In this document: positions 39,375 to 48,157 of the stretch, one piece after another
Layout of the letters: each line of letters opens with the position of its first letter
How positions within the stretch are numbered: position 1 is the first letter of the stretch
Assembly: GCA_016191815.1 (NCBI GenBank)
Contig: JACPVI010000080.1
Coordinates: 62,001-126,000 of the forward strand
Direction: 5' to 3'
DNA from: Myxococcales bacterium
GTDB lineage: Bacteria; Myxococcota; Myxococcia; Myxococcales; Myxococcaceae
DNA: 64,000 nt
Translations under genes and position numbers: made by a program
The notes under the pieces: model-generated
Database searches by the model: none
What the model was told of the DNA's origin: nothing
The model's input: only the letters and a program-made list of their open reading frames with translations

Positions 39375-39530
39375 GTGAGCGAGGCAACGCGCGGGCGTGC
39401 CACCATCGCAGGCGTGGGCGCGGTGGTCGCGATCTTCATCCTGATCTCCTGGCAACAGGACGACAGCCCCAACGGGGACGGCTTTTTTCCTCCCCGCCGC
39501 CACGACCCGTGGAAATGGCCGGAGCGCTAG
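39375..39530 (+). CDS. small single-pass membrane protein
   Basis: A 51-residue product from GTG 39375 (GGAGGT ends four bases upstream): short charged N-terminus, one membrane helix ([16 protein letters not shown]), then a tail with [15 protein letters not shown]. An ATG at 39327 would add sixteen residues but has no ribosome site. It is divergent from the VIT protein gene and convergent on lysC, sharing CTAG with the lysC stop. Function unknown; the composition supports a real gene, but not strongly. Confidence 0.55.
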   Translation: MSEATRGRATIAGVGAVVAIFILISWQQDDSPNGDGFFPPRRHDPWKWPER

Positions 39531-40726
39531 CTCTGCCCGGCCACCAGCTCCCGGTGAAGGCGCCGGGAAAGCTCGGGGAGGTGCTGCCGATCCACCAGCA
39601 GAGAGAGCATCAGGGGCGAGGTGTGCACCGCGTGCACCTGGGCCCGCAGCTCCTCGGCCACCTGGAGCGCCCGCCTCAGCCGCGACCAGTCGGAGTTGAT
39701 CCCCGCGCCCACGCAGGTCACCGTGCCCAGGCCCTCCCTCAGCTCCACGCGCCCGGAGAAGCGCACCGCAAGGTCCGAAGCCAAGGCTTCCAGCCCGTGG
39801 AGGTCCTGGGTGGGCGCTGCGATGAAGGCGTCGCCTCCGCCCGCGGAAACCGAGTCGAACGAGAGCACCCTCCCCCTCACCCCGCGCGCGTCGAGGAAGT
39901 CCAAAAGCTCGGGGAGCGACCGGGCCTCACCGCGGGCTGATAGCACCACCAGCTCCGGCTCCGAGGCCACCCCCTTCACACGCCCGTCGGCGCTTGGGCT
40001 GCTCGGGCCGACCACCGTGCCGCTGCCGCCTCCGTGGGCGCTCCGGGCGAGGATCACGATGCCCTTTTGCTTGGCGAACTCCACCGCCTGGGCGTTGAGG
40101 ACCTTCGCCCCGGCCGAAGCCAGCTCCTGCATCTCGTCATGGGAGAGCAAATCGAGCTTCCTCGCCTCCGGCACGACCCGGGGGTCCGCCGAGAAGACCC
40201 CGTCCACGTCGGAGTAGATCTCGCAGTCGGCCCCCAGCGCCGCCGCGAGCGCCACCGCGGTGGTGTCCGAGCCCCCACGGCCCAGCGTCGTCACCTCGCG
40301 CTTGTGCGAAACTCCCTGGTACCCGGCGACGATCACCACCTTGCCTCGCTCCAGCTCGTCCTGGATCCGGTAGGGCCGCACCTCGACGATGCGGGCCTGG
40401 GAGTGGGCGTCGTTGGTGATGATCCCGCTCTGGCTGCCGGTGAAGCTGATCGCCGGAACGCCAAGCTCTTGCAGCGCCATCGACAGGAGCGCCATGGAGA
40501 TCCGCTCGCCGCAAGTGAGCAGCATGTCCAACTCGCGCCGAGGCGGGTCGGGCGACACCTTCTTCGCCAGCGCCAAAAGCTCGTCGGTGGTGTCGCCCAT
40601 CGCGGAAACCACCACCACCGGCTCGTCGCCCGCCTGCCGCCTGGCCTTCACCTTCTCGGCGACCTTGCGGAGTTTCTCCGCGCCGGCGACCGACGAACCC
40701 CCGTACTTCTGCACCACGATCGCCAT
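39527..40726 (-). CDS. lysC: aspartate kinase
   Basis: The 399-residue protein has KYGGSSV at residues 7-13, [43 protein letters not shown] and [11 protein letters not shown], the hallmarks of monofunctional aspartokinase, followed by two ACT domains (from about 265; [17 protein letters not shown]). It phosphorylates L-aspartate in the first step of Lys, Thr, Met and diaminopimelate synthesis and is usually feedback-inhibited through the ACT domains. AGGAG lies nine bases before the ATG. No other amino-acid gene is adjacent, and I see no lysine riboswitch in the 234-bp upstream region. Confidence 0.96.
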   Translation of the reverse strand: MAIVVQKYGGSSVAGAEKLRKVAEKVKARRQAGDEPVVVVSAMGDTTDELLALAKKVSPDPPRRELDMLLTCGERISMALLSMALQELGVPAISFTGSQSGIITNDAHSQARIVEVRPYRIQDELERGKVVIVAGYQGVSHKREVTTLGRGGSDTTAVALAAALGADCEIYSDVDGVFSADPRVVPEARKLDLLSHDEMQELASAGAKVLNAQAVEFAKQKGIVILARSAHGGGSGTVVGPSSPSADGRVKGVASEPELVVLSARGEARSLPELLDFLDARGVRGRVLSFDSVSAGGGDAFIAAPTQDLHGLEALASDLAVRFSGRVELREGLGTVTCVGAGINSDWSRLRRALQVAEELRAQVHAVHTSPLMLSLLVDRQHLPELSRRLHRELVAGQS

Positions 40727-40886
40727 CGAACGCTCCTCCCGCGGCCCGGCTGCCGCGCCTTATGCCCGAGAGTGCATGCTCCTGGCCAGCAGCACGCCCG
40801 GGAAGCACTGCGGGCGGGTGGCACGAGCTGCACGACCGGCGGCCCGCGATGGGAATTGCCCGAGTCCTCCAGGCGTTTTCGGCGCC

Positions 40887-40914
40887 TTGACAGGGGTACG
40901 GCCACCTCTATATT
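40887..40914 (+). promoter_or_regulatory. sigma-70-type promoter of the ABC/GldG operon
   Basis: TTGACA at 40887-40892 and TATATT at 40909-40914 are separated by 16 bases and lie about 46 bases before the ATG of the ABC ATPase gene. Both hexamers are close to consensus, and they stand out in this GC-rich sequence. Confidence 0.7.
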
Positions 40915-40960
40915 GCGCCGCCATTTTCCTTCGAGGGTCGCCGCGCTCGGGAGGCCGCTC

Positions 40961-41674
40961 ATGGCGATGATCGAGGTGAAGAACCTCACCAAACGCTACC
41001 GTGACCGCGTGGCCATCGACTCGCTCGAATTCGCCGTCGGAGAGGGCGAGATCCTGGGCTTCCTCGGCCCCAACGGAGCCGGCAAGTCCACCGCCATGAA
41101 GATCCTCACCGGGTTTCTCCCTCCCTCCGAGGGCTCGGCCAGGGTCGCCGGCTTCGACGTCTTCGAGCAACCGCTGGAGGTCAAACGGCGCATCGGCTAC
41201 CTGCCGGAGAACCCGCCGCTCTACCCGGAGATGACCGTCCGGGCCTACCTCAAGTTCGTCGGCCGGCTGAAGGGAGTGAAGGACCTGGGGCAGGACATCG
41301 AGCGCGTCGCCAGGGCCACCGGCCTCTTCGAGGCGGGAGTGCTCGACCGGCTGATCCTCAACCTCTCGAAGGGCTTCAGGCAGCGCGTGGGGCTCGCGCA
41401 GGCGCTGTTGGGCTCGCCGCCGGTGCTGATCCTCGACGAGCCGACCGAGGGGCTGGACCCCCGGCAGCGCGCCGAGGTCCTGGGCTTGATCCGGCGCCTC
41501 AGGGGCAAGCACACGGTGATCCTCTCGACGCACATCCTCCCGGAGGTGAAGGAGACCTGCGAGAAGGTGCTCATCATCCACCGGGGGAAGATCGTGGCCC
41601 ACGACGCCATCGGGAAGCTCTCCGGCGGCGAGGCCGGGCTGGAGGACGTTTTCATCAAGCTGACCGCGGCCTGA
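40961..41674 (+). CDS. ABC transporter ATP-binding protein (GldA/NosF-like)
   Basis: The 237-residue ATPase has Walker A GPNGAGKS at 36-43, the atypical signature LSKGFRQRVGLAQAL characteristic of GldA/NosF-type proteins, Walker B VLILDEP at about 155-161 and a switch His in LSTHILPEVKE. It energises the permease encoded next. ATG at 40961 follows GGGAGG, with 40967 as an alternative. First gene of a four-gene unit with very short gaps (16, 9 and an overlap). Confidence 0.94.
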   Translation: MAMIEVKNLTKRYRDRVAIDSLEFAVGEGEILGFLGPNGAGKSTAMKILTGFLPPSEGSARVAGFDVFEQPLEVKRRIGYLPENPPLYPEMTVRAYLKFVGRLKGVKDLGQDIERVARATGLFEAGVLDRLILNLSKGFRQRVGLAQALLGSPPVLILDEPTEGLDPRQRAEVLGLIRRLRGKHTVILSTHILPEVKETCEKVLIIHRGKIVAHDAIGKLSGGEAGLEDVFIKLTAA

Positions 41675-41690
41675 CGAACGCGGAGGGACG

Positions 41691-42485
41691 ATGCGAAACA
41701 CCCTGGCGATCGCACGCAAGGAGCTGACCATCTACTTCACCACTCCGTGGGCCTACATGGTCTTCACGGCGATGGCGTTCATCTCCTCCTTCTTCTTCAT
41801 CGGGTACCTCTCGGAGTTCAAGGAGGTCCAGCTCTGGGCGCGCCAGATGGGCTGGGCCCGGCTGCCTTCCGAGTACAAGAACCTCACCGACGGCGTGGTG
41901 GTGCAGCTGTGGGGGGCGGTGCTGATCATCACCCTCTTCGTGGCGCCGTTCCTCTCGATGAGGCTGTTCGCCGAGGAGAAGCGCCAGCGCACCTTCGAGC
42001 TGTTGATGACCGCGCCGGTCCGGCCGATCGAGATCGTGCTCGGGAAGTACCTGGGCGGAGTGGGCGCGATCTCGGCCACGCTCGGGCTGACCATCGTCTA
42101 CCCGCTCATCCTGGCGGCGTTCGGGTCCTCCGAGTCCGGGAGCACCCTGGAATGGTCGACGGTGGCCCTGGGCTACCTGGCGCTCCTTTTGTGGGGCGCC
42201 ACCTGCATGGGGATCGGGATGTTCATCTCCTCGCTCACCGAGTCGCAGATGCTCGCCGCGGTGCTCAACTTCGCGGTGCTGCTGCCCTGGTGGCTCTTGA
42301 GCTTCCTCACCCGCTCCGCCGAGGAGCCCTTCCGCTCCATCGCCAACCACCTCTCCTTCGGAGTGCAGGTGCAGAACCTCATCAAGGGCGTGCTGGACTT
42401 GAAGGCCCTGGTGTTCTTCGCCTCGCTGATCCTCTTTTCCATCCTCCTCACCCACCGCTCGGTCGAAGCGCAGCGCTGGACGTAG
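41691..42485 (+). CDS. ABC-2 family permease (GldF-like)
   Basis: The 264-residue integral membrane protein has six spans, beginning with the amphipathic TLAIARKELTIYFTTPWAY and spans around 20-40, 70-92, 120-140, 160-182, 195-215 and 240-258. The segment FLSMRLFAEEKRQRTFELLMTAPV is typical of GldF/ABC-2 permeases. With the upstream ATPase and the following GldG-like protein it forms a complete transporter of unknown substrate. In Bacteroidetes the same trio is linked to gliding; in myxobacteria its role is not settled. Confidence 0.9.
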   Translation: MRNTLAIARKELTIYFTTPWAYMVFTAMAFISSFFFIGYLSEFKEVQLWARQMGWARLPSEYKNLTDGVVVQLWGAVLIITLFVAPFLSMRLFAEEKRQRTFELLMTAPVRPIEIVLGKYLGGVGAISATLGLTIVYPLILAAFGSSESGSTLEWSTVALGYLALLLWGATCMGIGMFISSLTESQMLAAVLNFAVLLPWWLLSFLTRSAEEPFRSIANHLSFGVQVQNLIKGVLDLKALVFFASLILFSILLTHRSVEAQRWT

Positions 42486-42494
42486 GAGTCGGCC

Positions 42495-44123
42495 ATGCAG
42501 ACACTCGGAAAGATCCTCGGGGGACTGGGGCTGTTGGCGCTGCTCTCCAGCCCGGTCACCCTGCTCATCTCGGGAAACTCCACCTACGCCGGGATCAAGG
42601 CCCTGGTGGGAGTGGCGCTGATCGGCGCCTTCGTCGCCACCAACTACCACCGGCTCCTCAATGCCGACGCCAAGCGCGCTCCCAAGCCGGGCAGCGAGGA
42701 GGCCGAGGGCCACCACCCGATGCCCCAGAGCTCGCGGGCGAGCTTTTTCTACCTTTCGTCGCTCCTCATCGCGGTGGTGGGGGCCGGCGCGCTGGGCGCC
42801 GCCAACTTCATCGCCGCGAAGAGGAACAAGACCTGGGATCTCACCCAGAAGAAGATCTACTCGCTCGCGCCGCAGACCCTCTCCACGCTCAAGGAGCTCA
42901 AGGAGCCGATGAGGGCGATCGGCTTCTTGACCGCGGGGCACCGCGACTACGAGGCGGTGGAGGATCTGTTCAAGCGCTACGCCGCGGAGTCGGACAAGTT
43001 CTCCTTCGAGATGAAGGACCCGGCGCGAAGCCCTGACCTCGCCGCCAAGTACCAGCTCCGCGAGGGCCAGAACACCGTGGTGCTGGTGCGCGGCCGGGGC
43101 GAGAACGAGAGCCACACCGCCCTGAGCGTGGTCTCCGAGCAGGAGCTGACCAACTCCCTCGTCAAGCTCAACACCGTGGGCGAGCAGAAGGTCTACTTCG
43201 TGGTGGGCCACGGGGAGTGGCCGCTCGAGGCCCCGCCCACCTTGGGCCCCGAGGACCGGGAGCCGCAGAGCCTCGCAGAGCTTGGGCGCAGCCTTTCGCA
43301 GGAGGGCTACACCGCCGAAGAGCTGAACCTGGTGGAGAAGAGGCACGAGATCCCCAAGGACGCCTCGCTCCTGGTGATCGCCGGCGCGAAGGCTCCCATC
43401 ACCGAGCCGGAGCGGAACGCGCTTCGGGCCTTCCTCGACCAGGGCGGGCGGCTGCTCTACTTCGCCGAGGCGAACGCGGACCCGGGGCTGGACCCGGTGC
43501 TGTCGGCCTACGGCGTGCAGGTGGACCAGGGCCTGGTGGTGGACGACAAGCTGAACCCGCTCAACCCCTACGTGATCGTCTCGCCCTTCTTCGGCGACCA
43601 CGAGATGACCCGCATCTTGAAGCAGCTCCGCCTGAACGTGGAGCTTCCGTCCGCGCGCGGGCTGTCGGTGGTCCGCGAGGGCACCGCCGAGGGCGTCACC
43701 GCGAGTCCGCTGGTGCTCACCTCTCCCTTCGCCTGGGTGGAGAGCACCCCGGACGAGCGGCCGTCCCTCTCCGACGGCGAGAAGGCGGGCGCCATCCCGC
43801 TGGTGGTGGCGAGCACCCGGAACACCTCGGCGGCCAAGGACAAGCGCTTCGACGAGGCCAGGCTGGTGGCGTTCGGCGACTCCGAGCTGCTGGTCGACGC
43901 CAACTGGGGCCACGAGGCCAACCGCAATCTGGTGATGAACGCCTTCGCCTGGGCGAGCCAGCAGGTGACCAAGATCACCATCCGGCCGCCGGACCGCGAC
44001 ATCTCCACCATCGACATCGACGAGCCGATGCTCGCCCGCATCCGCTTCATCTCGATGGACCTCTTGCCGCTCTCGCTCATCGGCGTGGGGCTGGCGATCT
44101 GGCTCTTGAGGCGGAGCAAGTGA
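42495..44123 (+). CDS. GldG-family auxiliary transport protein
   Basis: The 542-residue protein has N-terminal spans (about 7-26, 33-50 and 82-100), a large extracytoplasmic domain of the GldG/ABC-type uncharacterised transport family (YSLAPQTLSTLKELKEPMRAIGF, NTVVLVRGRGENESHTAL, LLVIAGAKAPITEPERNALRAFLDQGGRLLYF) and a C-terminal span (PLSLIGVGLAIWLL). It lies between the permease and the DUF4340 gene, whose GTG overlaps its stop. It probably acts as the substrate-side partner of the transporter. Confidence 0.9.
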   Translation: MQTLGKILGGLGLLALLSSPVTLLISGNSTYAGIKALVGVALIGAFVATNYHRLLNADAKRAPKPGSEEAEGHHPMPQSSRASFFYLSSLLIAVVGAGALGAANFIAAKRNKTWDLTQKKIYSLAPQTLSTLKELKEPMRAIGFLTAGHRDYEAVEDLFKRYAAESDKFSFEMKDPARSPDLAAKYQLREGQNTVVLVRGRGENESHTALSVVSEQELTNSLVKLNTVGEQKVYFVVGHGEWPLEAPPTLGPEDREPQSLAELGRSLSQEGYTAEELNLVEKRHEIPKDASLLVIAGAKAPITEPERNALRAFLDQGGRLLYFAEANADPGLDPVLSAYGVQVDQGLVVDDKLNPLNPYVIVSPFFGDHEMTRILKQLRLNVELPSARGLSVVREGTAEGVTASPLVLTSPFAWVESTPDERPSLSDGEKAGAIPLVVASTRNTSAAKDKRFDEARLVAFGDSELLVDANWGHEANRNLVMNAFAWASQQVTKITIRPPDRDISTIDIDEPMLARIRFISMDLLPLSLIGVGLAIWLLRRSK

Positions 44124-45625
44124 GACAGACCACCCGGACGCTCTGGATGCTCGCCGCGCTGGCTCTCTTGGCGGCCGGGCTCGGGCTCTACGCCTACTAC
44201 GGCGTGGAGAAGGGCGACCAGCGCGAGCAGGAGCGCAAGGAGGTCACCGACCTCCTCTTCTCGCTCAGGCGGGAAGGAGAAAAGGCCGCCGACGGGAGCG
44301 CGCTCCAGCTCGAGTTCACCTCGATCACCGTCTCCGCCAAGGGCGAGACCACCGTCCTCGAGCGGGAGGGCGGCGAGTGGCGCATCACCTCGCCGATCCG
44401 CGCCAAGGCGGACAAGGTGACGGTGGATTCGCTCACCAGCCAGATCCAGACCGCCAAGCTCAATGCCAAGGTGGAGGAGAACCCCGACCAGGCGGCGCTG
44501 GCCAAGTACGGCCTCGAGCCTCCCGCCTTCACCGTGAGCGCCTACGCCTACGTGCCGGACGAGAAGGGCGGAGGCAAGGACGATCCCTCGCGCCGCCGCG
44601 AGGCCACCGTCCACGGCGGGATCGAGAACACCTTCGACGGCTCGGTCTACCTCAAGAAGGAGGGGGACCCGGCGGTGTACTCCGCGGCCGGCGGAGTGCG
44701 CTGGTCGCTCGAGAAGACCACCTACGAGCTTCGGGACAAGGAGGTGATGTCGGTCGACGAGGCCAAGCTCAAGTCGATCGAGGTCCGGGCCAAGGCCAAC
44801 TCCTACGCGCTGGAGCGGGACGAGAAGAAGGCCTGGAAGATGATCCGGCCGGTGGCGATTGAGGTGGATGCCTCCGCGGTCACCACCATGCTCAGCTCCA
44901 TCCGCTACGACCGGGCGACCGCCTTCCCCAAGGACACCCCGGAGGAGCGCGCCGCCCTCGGCCTCGAAGCTCCACAGAGCGACGTCACCTTCACCCTGGA
45001 GTCGGGTGAGAAGGTCCGCCTCCGGCTCGCCAGGCGGGCGCTCGATGCCGGCGAGAAGGCCCACGCCCTGCGCGAGGAGTCGAGCGGCGCCACCCTGGCC
45101 GAGGTGAGCCCGGTCGCGGTCTCGGCGCTGGACAAGTCGCCCGCCGACCTCAAGGACAAATCGCTGCTCGCCTTCGACAAGGAGCAGGTGGCGCGCATCG
45201 CCTTCAAGCTCGCCTCCGGCCAGGAAGTCCTGGTGGAGCGCTCGCCCACCGACGCCGGCTGGTCCGAGGACTGGCAGGTGGTGGCGCCCGAGCGCGGGCC
45301 GGCGAAGAAGTGGAAGCTCTCCTCGCTCCTGTGGAGCCTGGCCTCGCTCAAGGCGGCGCAGCTCGGCGAGGTGCCCAAGGACTGGAGCAAGTACGGCGTC
45401 GACGCGAAGTCGCGCTCGGTGGCGCTCTTCGGGCGCGACGGCCAGGAACTGTCCCGCCTTTGGCTGGGCAAGGAGGTGGACGGCAAGCCCGGCACCCTCT
45501 ACGCCCGCGGGGTGAAGCCGGAGCTGGGCGAGGTGGACTCGGGCAGGCTGAGCGAGCTTCCTTCCGCCTTGACCGACGTCCTCGACCGGCCCGCGCCCAC
45601 CGATGCCGGCCCGCCCTCACCCTAG
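44120..45625 (+). CDS. DUF4340 domain protein of the ABC/GldG operon
   Basis: The 501-residue protein has one N-terminal membrane helix (TLWMLAALALLAAGLGLYAYYGV) and a long beta-rich exterior containing the DUF4340 pattern (ITVSAKGETTVLEREGGEWRI, then KADKVTVDSLTSQIQTAKL), apparently repeated in its second half (IAFKLASGQEVLVERS and WQVVAPERGPAKKWKLSSLL). The start is GTG at 44120, overlapping the GldG stop as GTGA. DUF4340 proteins commonly accompany GldF/GldG systems; the molecular role is unknown. Confidence 0.88.
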   Translation: MRQTTRTLWMLAALALLAAGLGLYAYYGVEKGDQREQERKEVTDLLFSLRREGEKAADGSALQLEFTSITVSAKGETTVLEREGGEWRITSPIRAKADKVTVDSLTSQIQTAKLNAKVEENPDQAALAKYGLEPPAFTVSAYAYVPDEKGGGKDDPSRRREATVHGGIENTFDGSVYLKKEGDPAVYSAAGGVRWSLEKTTYELRDKEVMSVDEAKLKSIEVRAKANSYALERDEKKAWKMIRPVAIEVDASAVTTMLSSIRYDRATAFPKDTPEERAALGLEAPQSDVTFTLESGEKVRLRLARRALDAGEKAHALREESSGATLAEVSPVAVSALDKSPADLKDKSLLAFDKEQVARIAFKLASGQEVLVERSPTDAGWSEDWQVVAPERGPAKKWKLSSLLWSLASLKAAQLGEVPKDWSKYGVDAKSRSVALFGRDGQELSRLWLGKEVDGKPGTLYARGVKPELGEVDSGRLSELPSALTDVLDRPAPTDAGPPSP

Positions 45626-45674
45626 GCCCCGGAGGATCCAGTAGGATGCGCGGCCCCGTGCGCGGGAGGATCCG

Positions 45675-47459
45675 ATGAGAGACAGGCCGCTCAACGAAAC
45701 CGACAAGCGAAACCTGGTCGCCCAGTGGGCCTTCGACACCCGGCCGGTGCTCCTGCGCTTCCACCTCTGGCTGGAGGACGTGGAGATCGAACGCGCCCAG
45801 CAGGAGCCGGTCTCCGCCTTCACCTTCGCCCCCCGGGGCATCGCCCGCTGCCTGGCGATGACCTCCGCCACCACCGCCCTCGGCACCAGGCTGTTCGGCG
45901 AGTTCGGCGCCGGCATTGGCGCCGACAAGAACACCTACAACCAGGTGAAGAAGGCCGCCGACGCCATCTCCGCCTACGTGATGAGCGAGGGCCTCTGGCA
46001 CCTCACCCGCACCCTGCCGGAGAACCACGCGATCATGGTCAGCCTTGGCGAGGGGCTGATGCCCAAGGCGGGAGAGACTCCCGAGATGGGGGCCAACCCG
46101 CTGCTCGGCTTCGGCCGCGTCTACGCCAGGCCCGAGGTGGCCCGCTCCGTGGACGGGGCGGTCCGCCGGCTCCTGAACGACCCCAACCATAGCTGGTCGG
46201 ACTTCTACGGCGGGCTCAAGCAGGCGGGCATCACCGTGTGGGGCGCGGCGGTGGACACCCTGGAGAACACCTCCCGCTTCGCCGAGGGGCGCACCACCGG
46301 CCCCATGTCGGTGCTCCACCTCTTCGACTCGCCGCTCACGATGACCCGGCCCTACGAGTCTTACATGGGCTGCCTCACCGTCCCCCGGAAGGTCACCGAG
46401 GCCGCCGAGCGCAACTCGGTGCTGCTCGACTACCGCACCCCCCGGGCGAGGCTGGTGGAGGCGATCGAGCTGGCCTACCCCGGCATCAAGCGGGAGAACA
46501 TCCACGTCTGGACGCTCCGGGGGAAGAGCCGCGCCCAGAGGCTCGCGCGGCTGTGGGAGGAGTGGAAGGCTTTGGGCGCGCACCTGGTGGACGAAGGGTG
46601 GAAGGCGCCGTCGGGGATCGAGGTGTTCACCGACTCCGGCACCTACGCCCCCACCTTCATGGTGAAGAGCTGGAGCGATCCTTCGGGAGCCACCCACATC
46701 TTCATCTGCGACGGATACGCGGCCACCGCCGAGGCGATGCAGGCGGCCAGCCTCTCGGAGGTGCTCGAGGTCGACTCCACCATGGCGGTCTTCTCGCCGA
46801 AGTTCGAGCTGCCTCACGACGAGGAGTACCGCTTGATGAGGCTTGCGCCTGACGCACCGGACTTCGCCCAGAGACTCGCCGAGGTGCTGGGGCAGAACCC
46901 GGTGGCGCCGGAGCGGGTGGAGTACTACGGCTCGGCGCTGCGAGAGGCCGAGCAGTCGAACATGCCGCTGGGGCGCAGGGTGATCCGCGCCGACGACTTC
47001 CTCCCCGAGAAGCAGTGGCGGGTGCTCGCCTGCACCGGTTACATGTGCGACGACCCCTACACCGGCACGCCCGGGGTCACCAAGCTCGACGAGAACCGCT
47101 TCCAGGTCACCACCCAGCTCGCCACCCGCAACGCCAGCGCGCGCATCACCTTCACCTTCCGGCTGATGGAGGACCTGCCCGGGAGCCGGCTTGTGTTCAG
47201 CCCGCTCCTGGTGCGCTTCCTCACTGGGGTCGACTACACCAAGCGCGCGGTGAAGGTGTCGGACTCCGGCAGGATCCGCAACGAGCTGCAGACCATGCTC
47301 TCGCAGGCCCTGGAGTACGTGGGCGAGCGCATCCGGGTGAGGTTGGACCGGATCGACGAGAGGGTGATCCCCAAGGAGAAGCAGCAGATCATCCGGCGCG
47401 CGCTGGAGTGGTACAAGGCCAACCACCCGGTGTGGTTCAACTGGCTGGAGATCGCCTGA
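45675..47459 (+). CDS. conserved-looking protein of unknown function (594 residues)
   Basis: I do not recognise a family. The product is soluble, without signal peptide or membrane helix. It has a helical N-terminal part (LLRFHLWLEDVEIERAQQEP, MTSATTALGTRLFGEFGAG), a middle rich in glycine loops and charged helices, a segment SGTYAPTFMVKSWSDPSGATHIFICDGYAA and a C-terminus of long helices (RNELQTMLSQALEYVGERIRVRLDR). Codon use is the same as in its neighbours. It begins 49 bases after the DUF4340 gene with GGGAGG before the ATG, so it may be the last gene of that operon. Confidence 0.8.
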   Translation: MRDRPLNETDKRNLVAQWAFDTRPVLLRFHLWLEDVEIERAQQEPVSAFTFAPRGIARCLAMTSATTALGTRLFGEFGAGIGADKNTYNQVKKAADAISAYVMSEGLWHLTRTLPENHAIMVSLGEGLMPKAGETPEMGANPLLGFGRVYARPEVARSVDGAVRRLLNDPNHSWSDFYGGLKQAGITVWGAAVDTLENTSRFAEGRTTGPMSVLHLFDSPLTMTRPYESYMGCLTVPRKVTEAAERNSVLLDYRTPRARLVEAIELAYPGIKRENIHVWTLRGKSRAQRLARLWEEWKALGAHLVDEGWKAPSGIEVFTDSGTYAPTFMVKSWSDPSGATHIFICDGYAATAEAMQAASLSEVLEVDSTMAVFSPKFELPHDEEYRLMRLAPDAPDFAQRLAEVLGQNPVAPERVEYYGSALREAEQSNMPLGRRVIRADDFLPEKQWRVLACTGYMCDDPYTGTPGVTKLDENRFQVTTQLATRNASARITFTFRLMEDLPGSRLVFSPLLVRFLTGVDYTKRAVKVSDSGRIRNELQTMLSQALEYVGERIRVRLDRIDERVIPKEKQQIIRRALEWYKANHPVWFNWLEIA

Positions 47460-47520
47460 TCCACCCGGCCGCGCGAGCTGAGGCTTCCGCTGCGGCGGGC
47501 GGCCGGCTAGCTTGCCGGCG

Positions 47521-48111
47521 ATGATCGCCGTCGAGTTCTTCTACGACTTCGCCAGTCCCTACTCCTACCTCGCTTCCACCAGGGTGGAGGAGGTCGCCCG
47601 GAGAGCGGGTGCCGCGGTGCGCTTTAGGCCCTTTCTCCTCGGCGGCGTCTTCAAGGCGACCGGAAACCACCCGCCGGGCGAGGTGCCCGCCAAGGCGCGC
47701 TACCTGCTCGTGGACCTCCACCGCTGGGCGGAGCGGTACGCAGTCCCGTTCCGCTGGCCGAGCACCTTCCCGATCCCTTCCCTGCTCGCTCTCCGGTCCG
47801 CGCTGGTGGCGGAAAAGCACGGGAAGCTGGTGCCCTTCACCCACGCCGTCTTCCGCGCGATCTACGAGCAGGATCTGGACGTGGCACGGCCCGAGGTGGT
47901 GGCGCGGATCGCCGACGGCGTCGGCCTGGCCGGCGAGGCAGTGGCGAGCGAGGCAGAAAGGATGCGCGAGGCCCTGAAGGCCCAGACTCAAGAGGCGGTC
48001 GACCGCGGCGCCTTCGGCGCGCCGAGCTTCTTCGTCGGCGAGGAGCTGTTCGTGGGCAACGACCGGCTCGACTTCGTGGAGGAGGCGCTGGCGAGATCGC
48101 GCGGCGGCTGA
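47521..48111 (+). CDS. 2-hydroxychromene-2-carboxylate isomerase-like (DsbA-fold) protein
   Basis: The 196-residue protein has the kappa-GST/HCCA pattern: FFYDFASPYSYLAS with Ser12 replacing the redox Cys, a helical insert, and a late GAFGAPSFFVGEELFVGNDRLDFVEEAL with the cis-Pro. Related enzymes isomerise aromatic-degradation intermediates or conjugate glutathione. A Cys-free active site argues against oxidase activity. The ATG at 47521 is preferred over an upstream TTG at 47512. There are no aromatic-degradation genes nearby. Confidence 0.85.
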   Translation: MIAVEFFYDFASPYSYLASTRVEEVARRAGAAVRFRPFLLGGVFKATGNHPPGEVPAKARYLLVDLHRWAERYAVPFRWPSTFPIPSLLALRSALVAEKHGKLVPFTHAVFRAIYEQDLDVARPEVVARIADGVGLAGEAVASEAERMREALKAQTQEAVDRGAFGAPSFFVGEELFVGNDRLDFVEEALARSRGG

Positions 48112-48157
48112 TCGATCGCGCTGTCTCCGCGGCTTGGGGGTGGGTAGGCTCGGCGCC

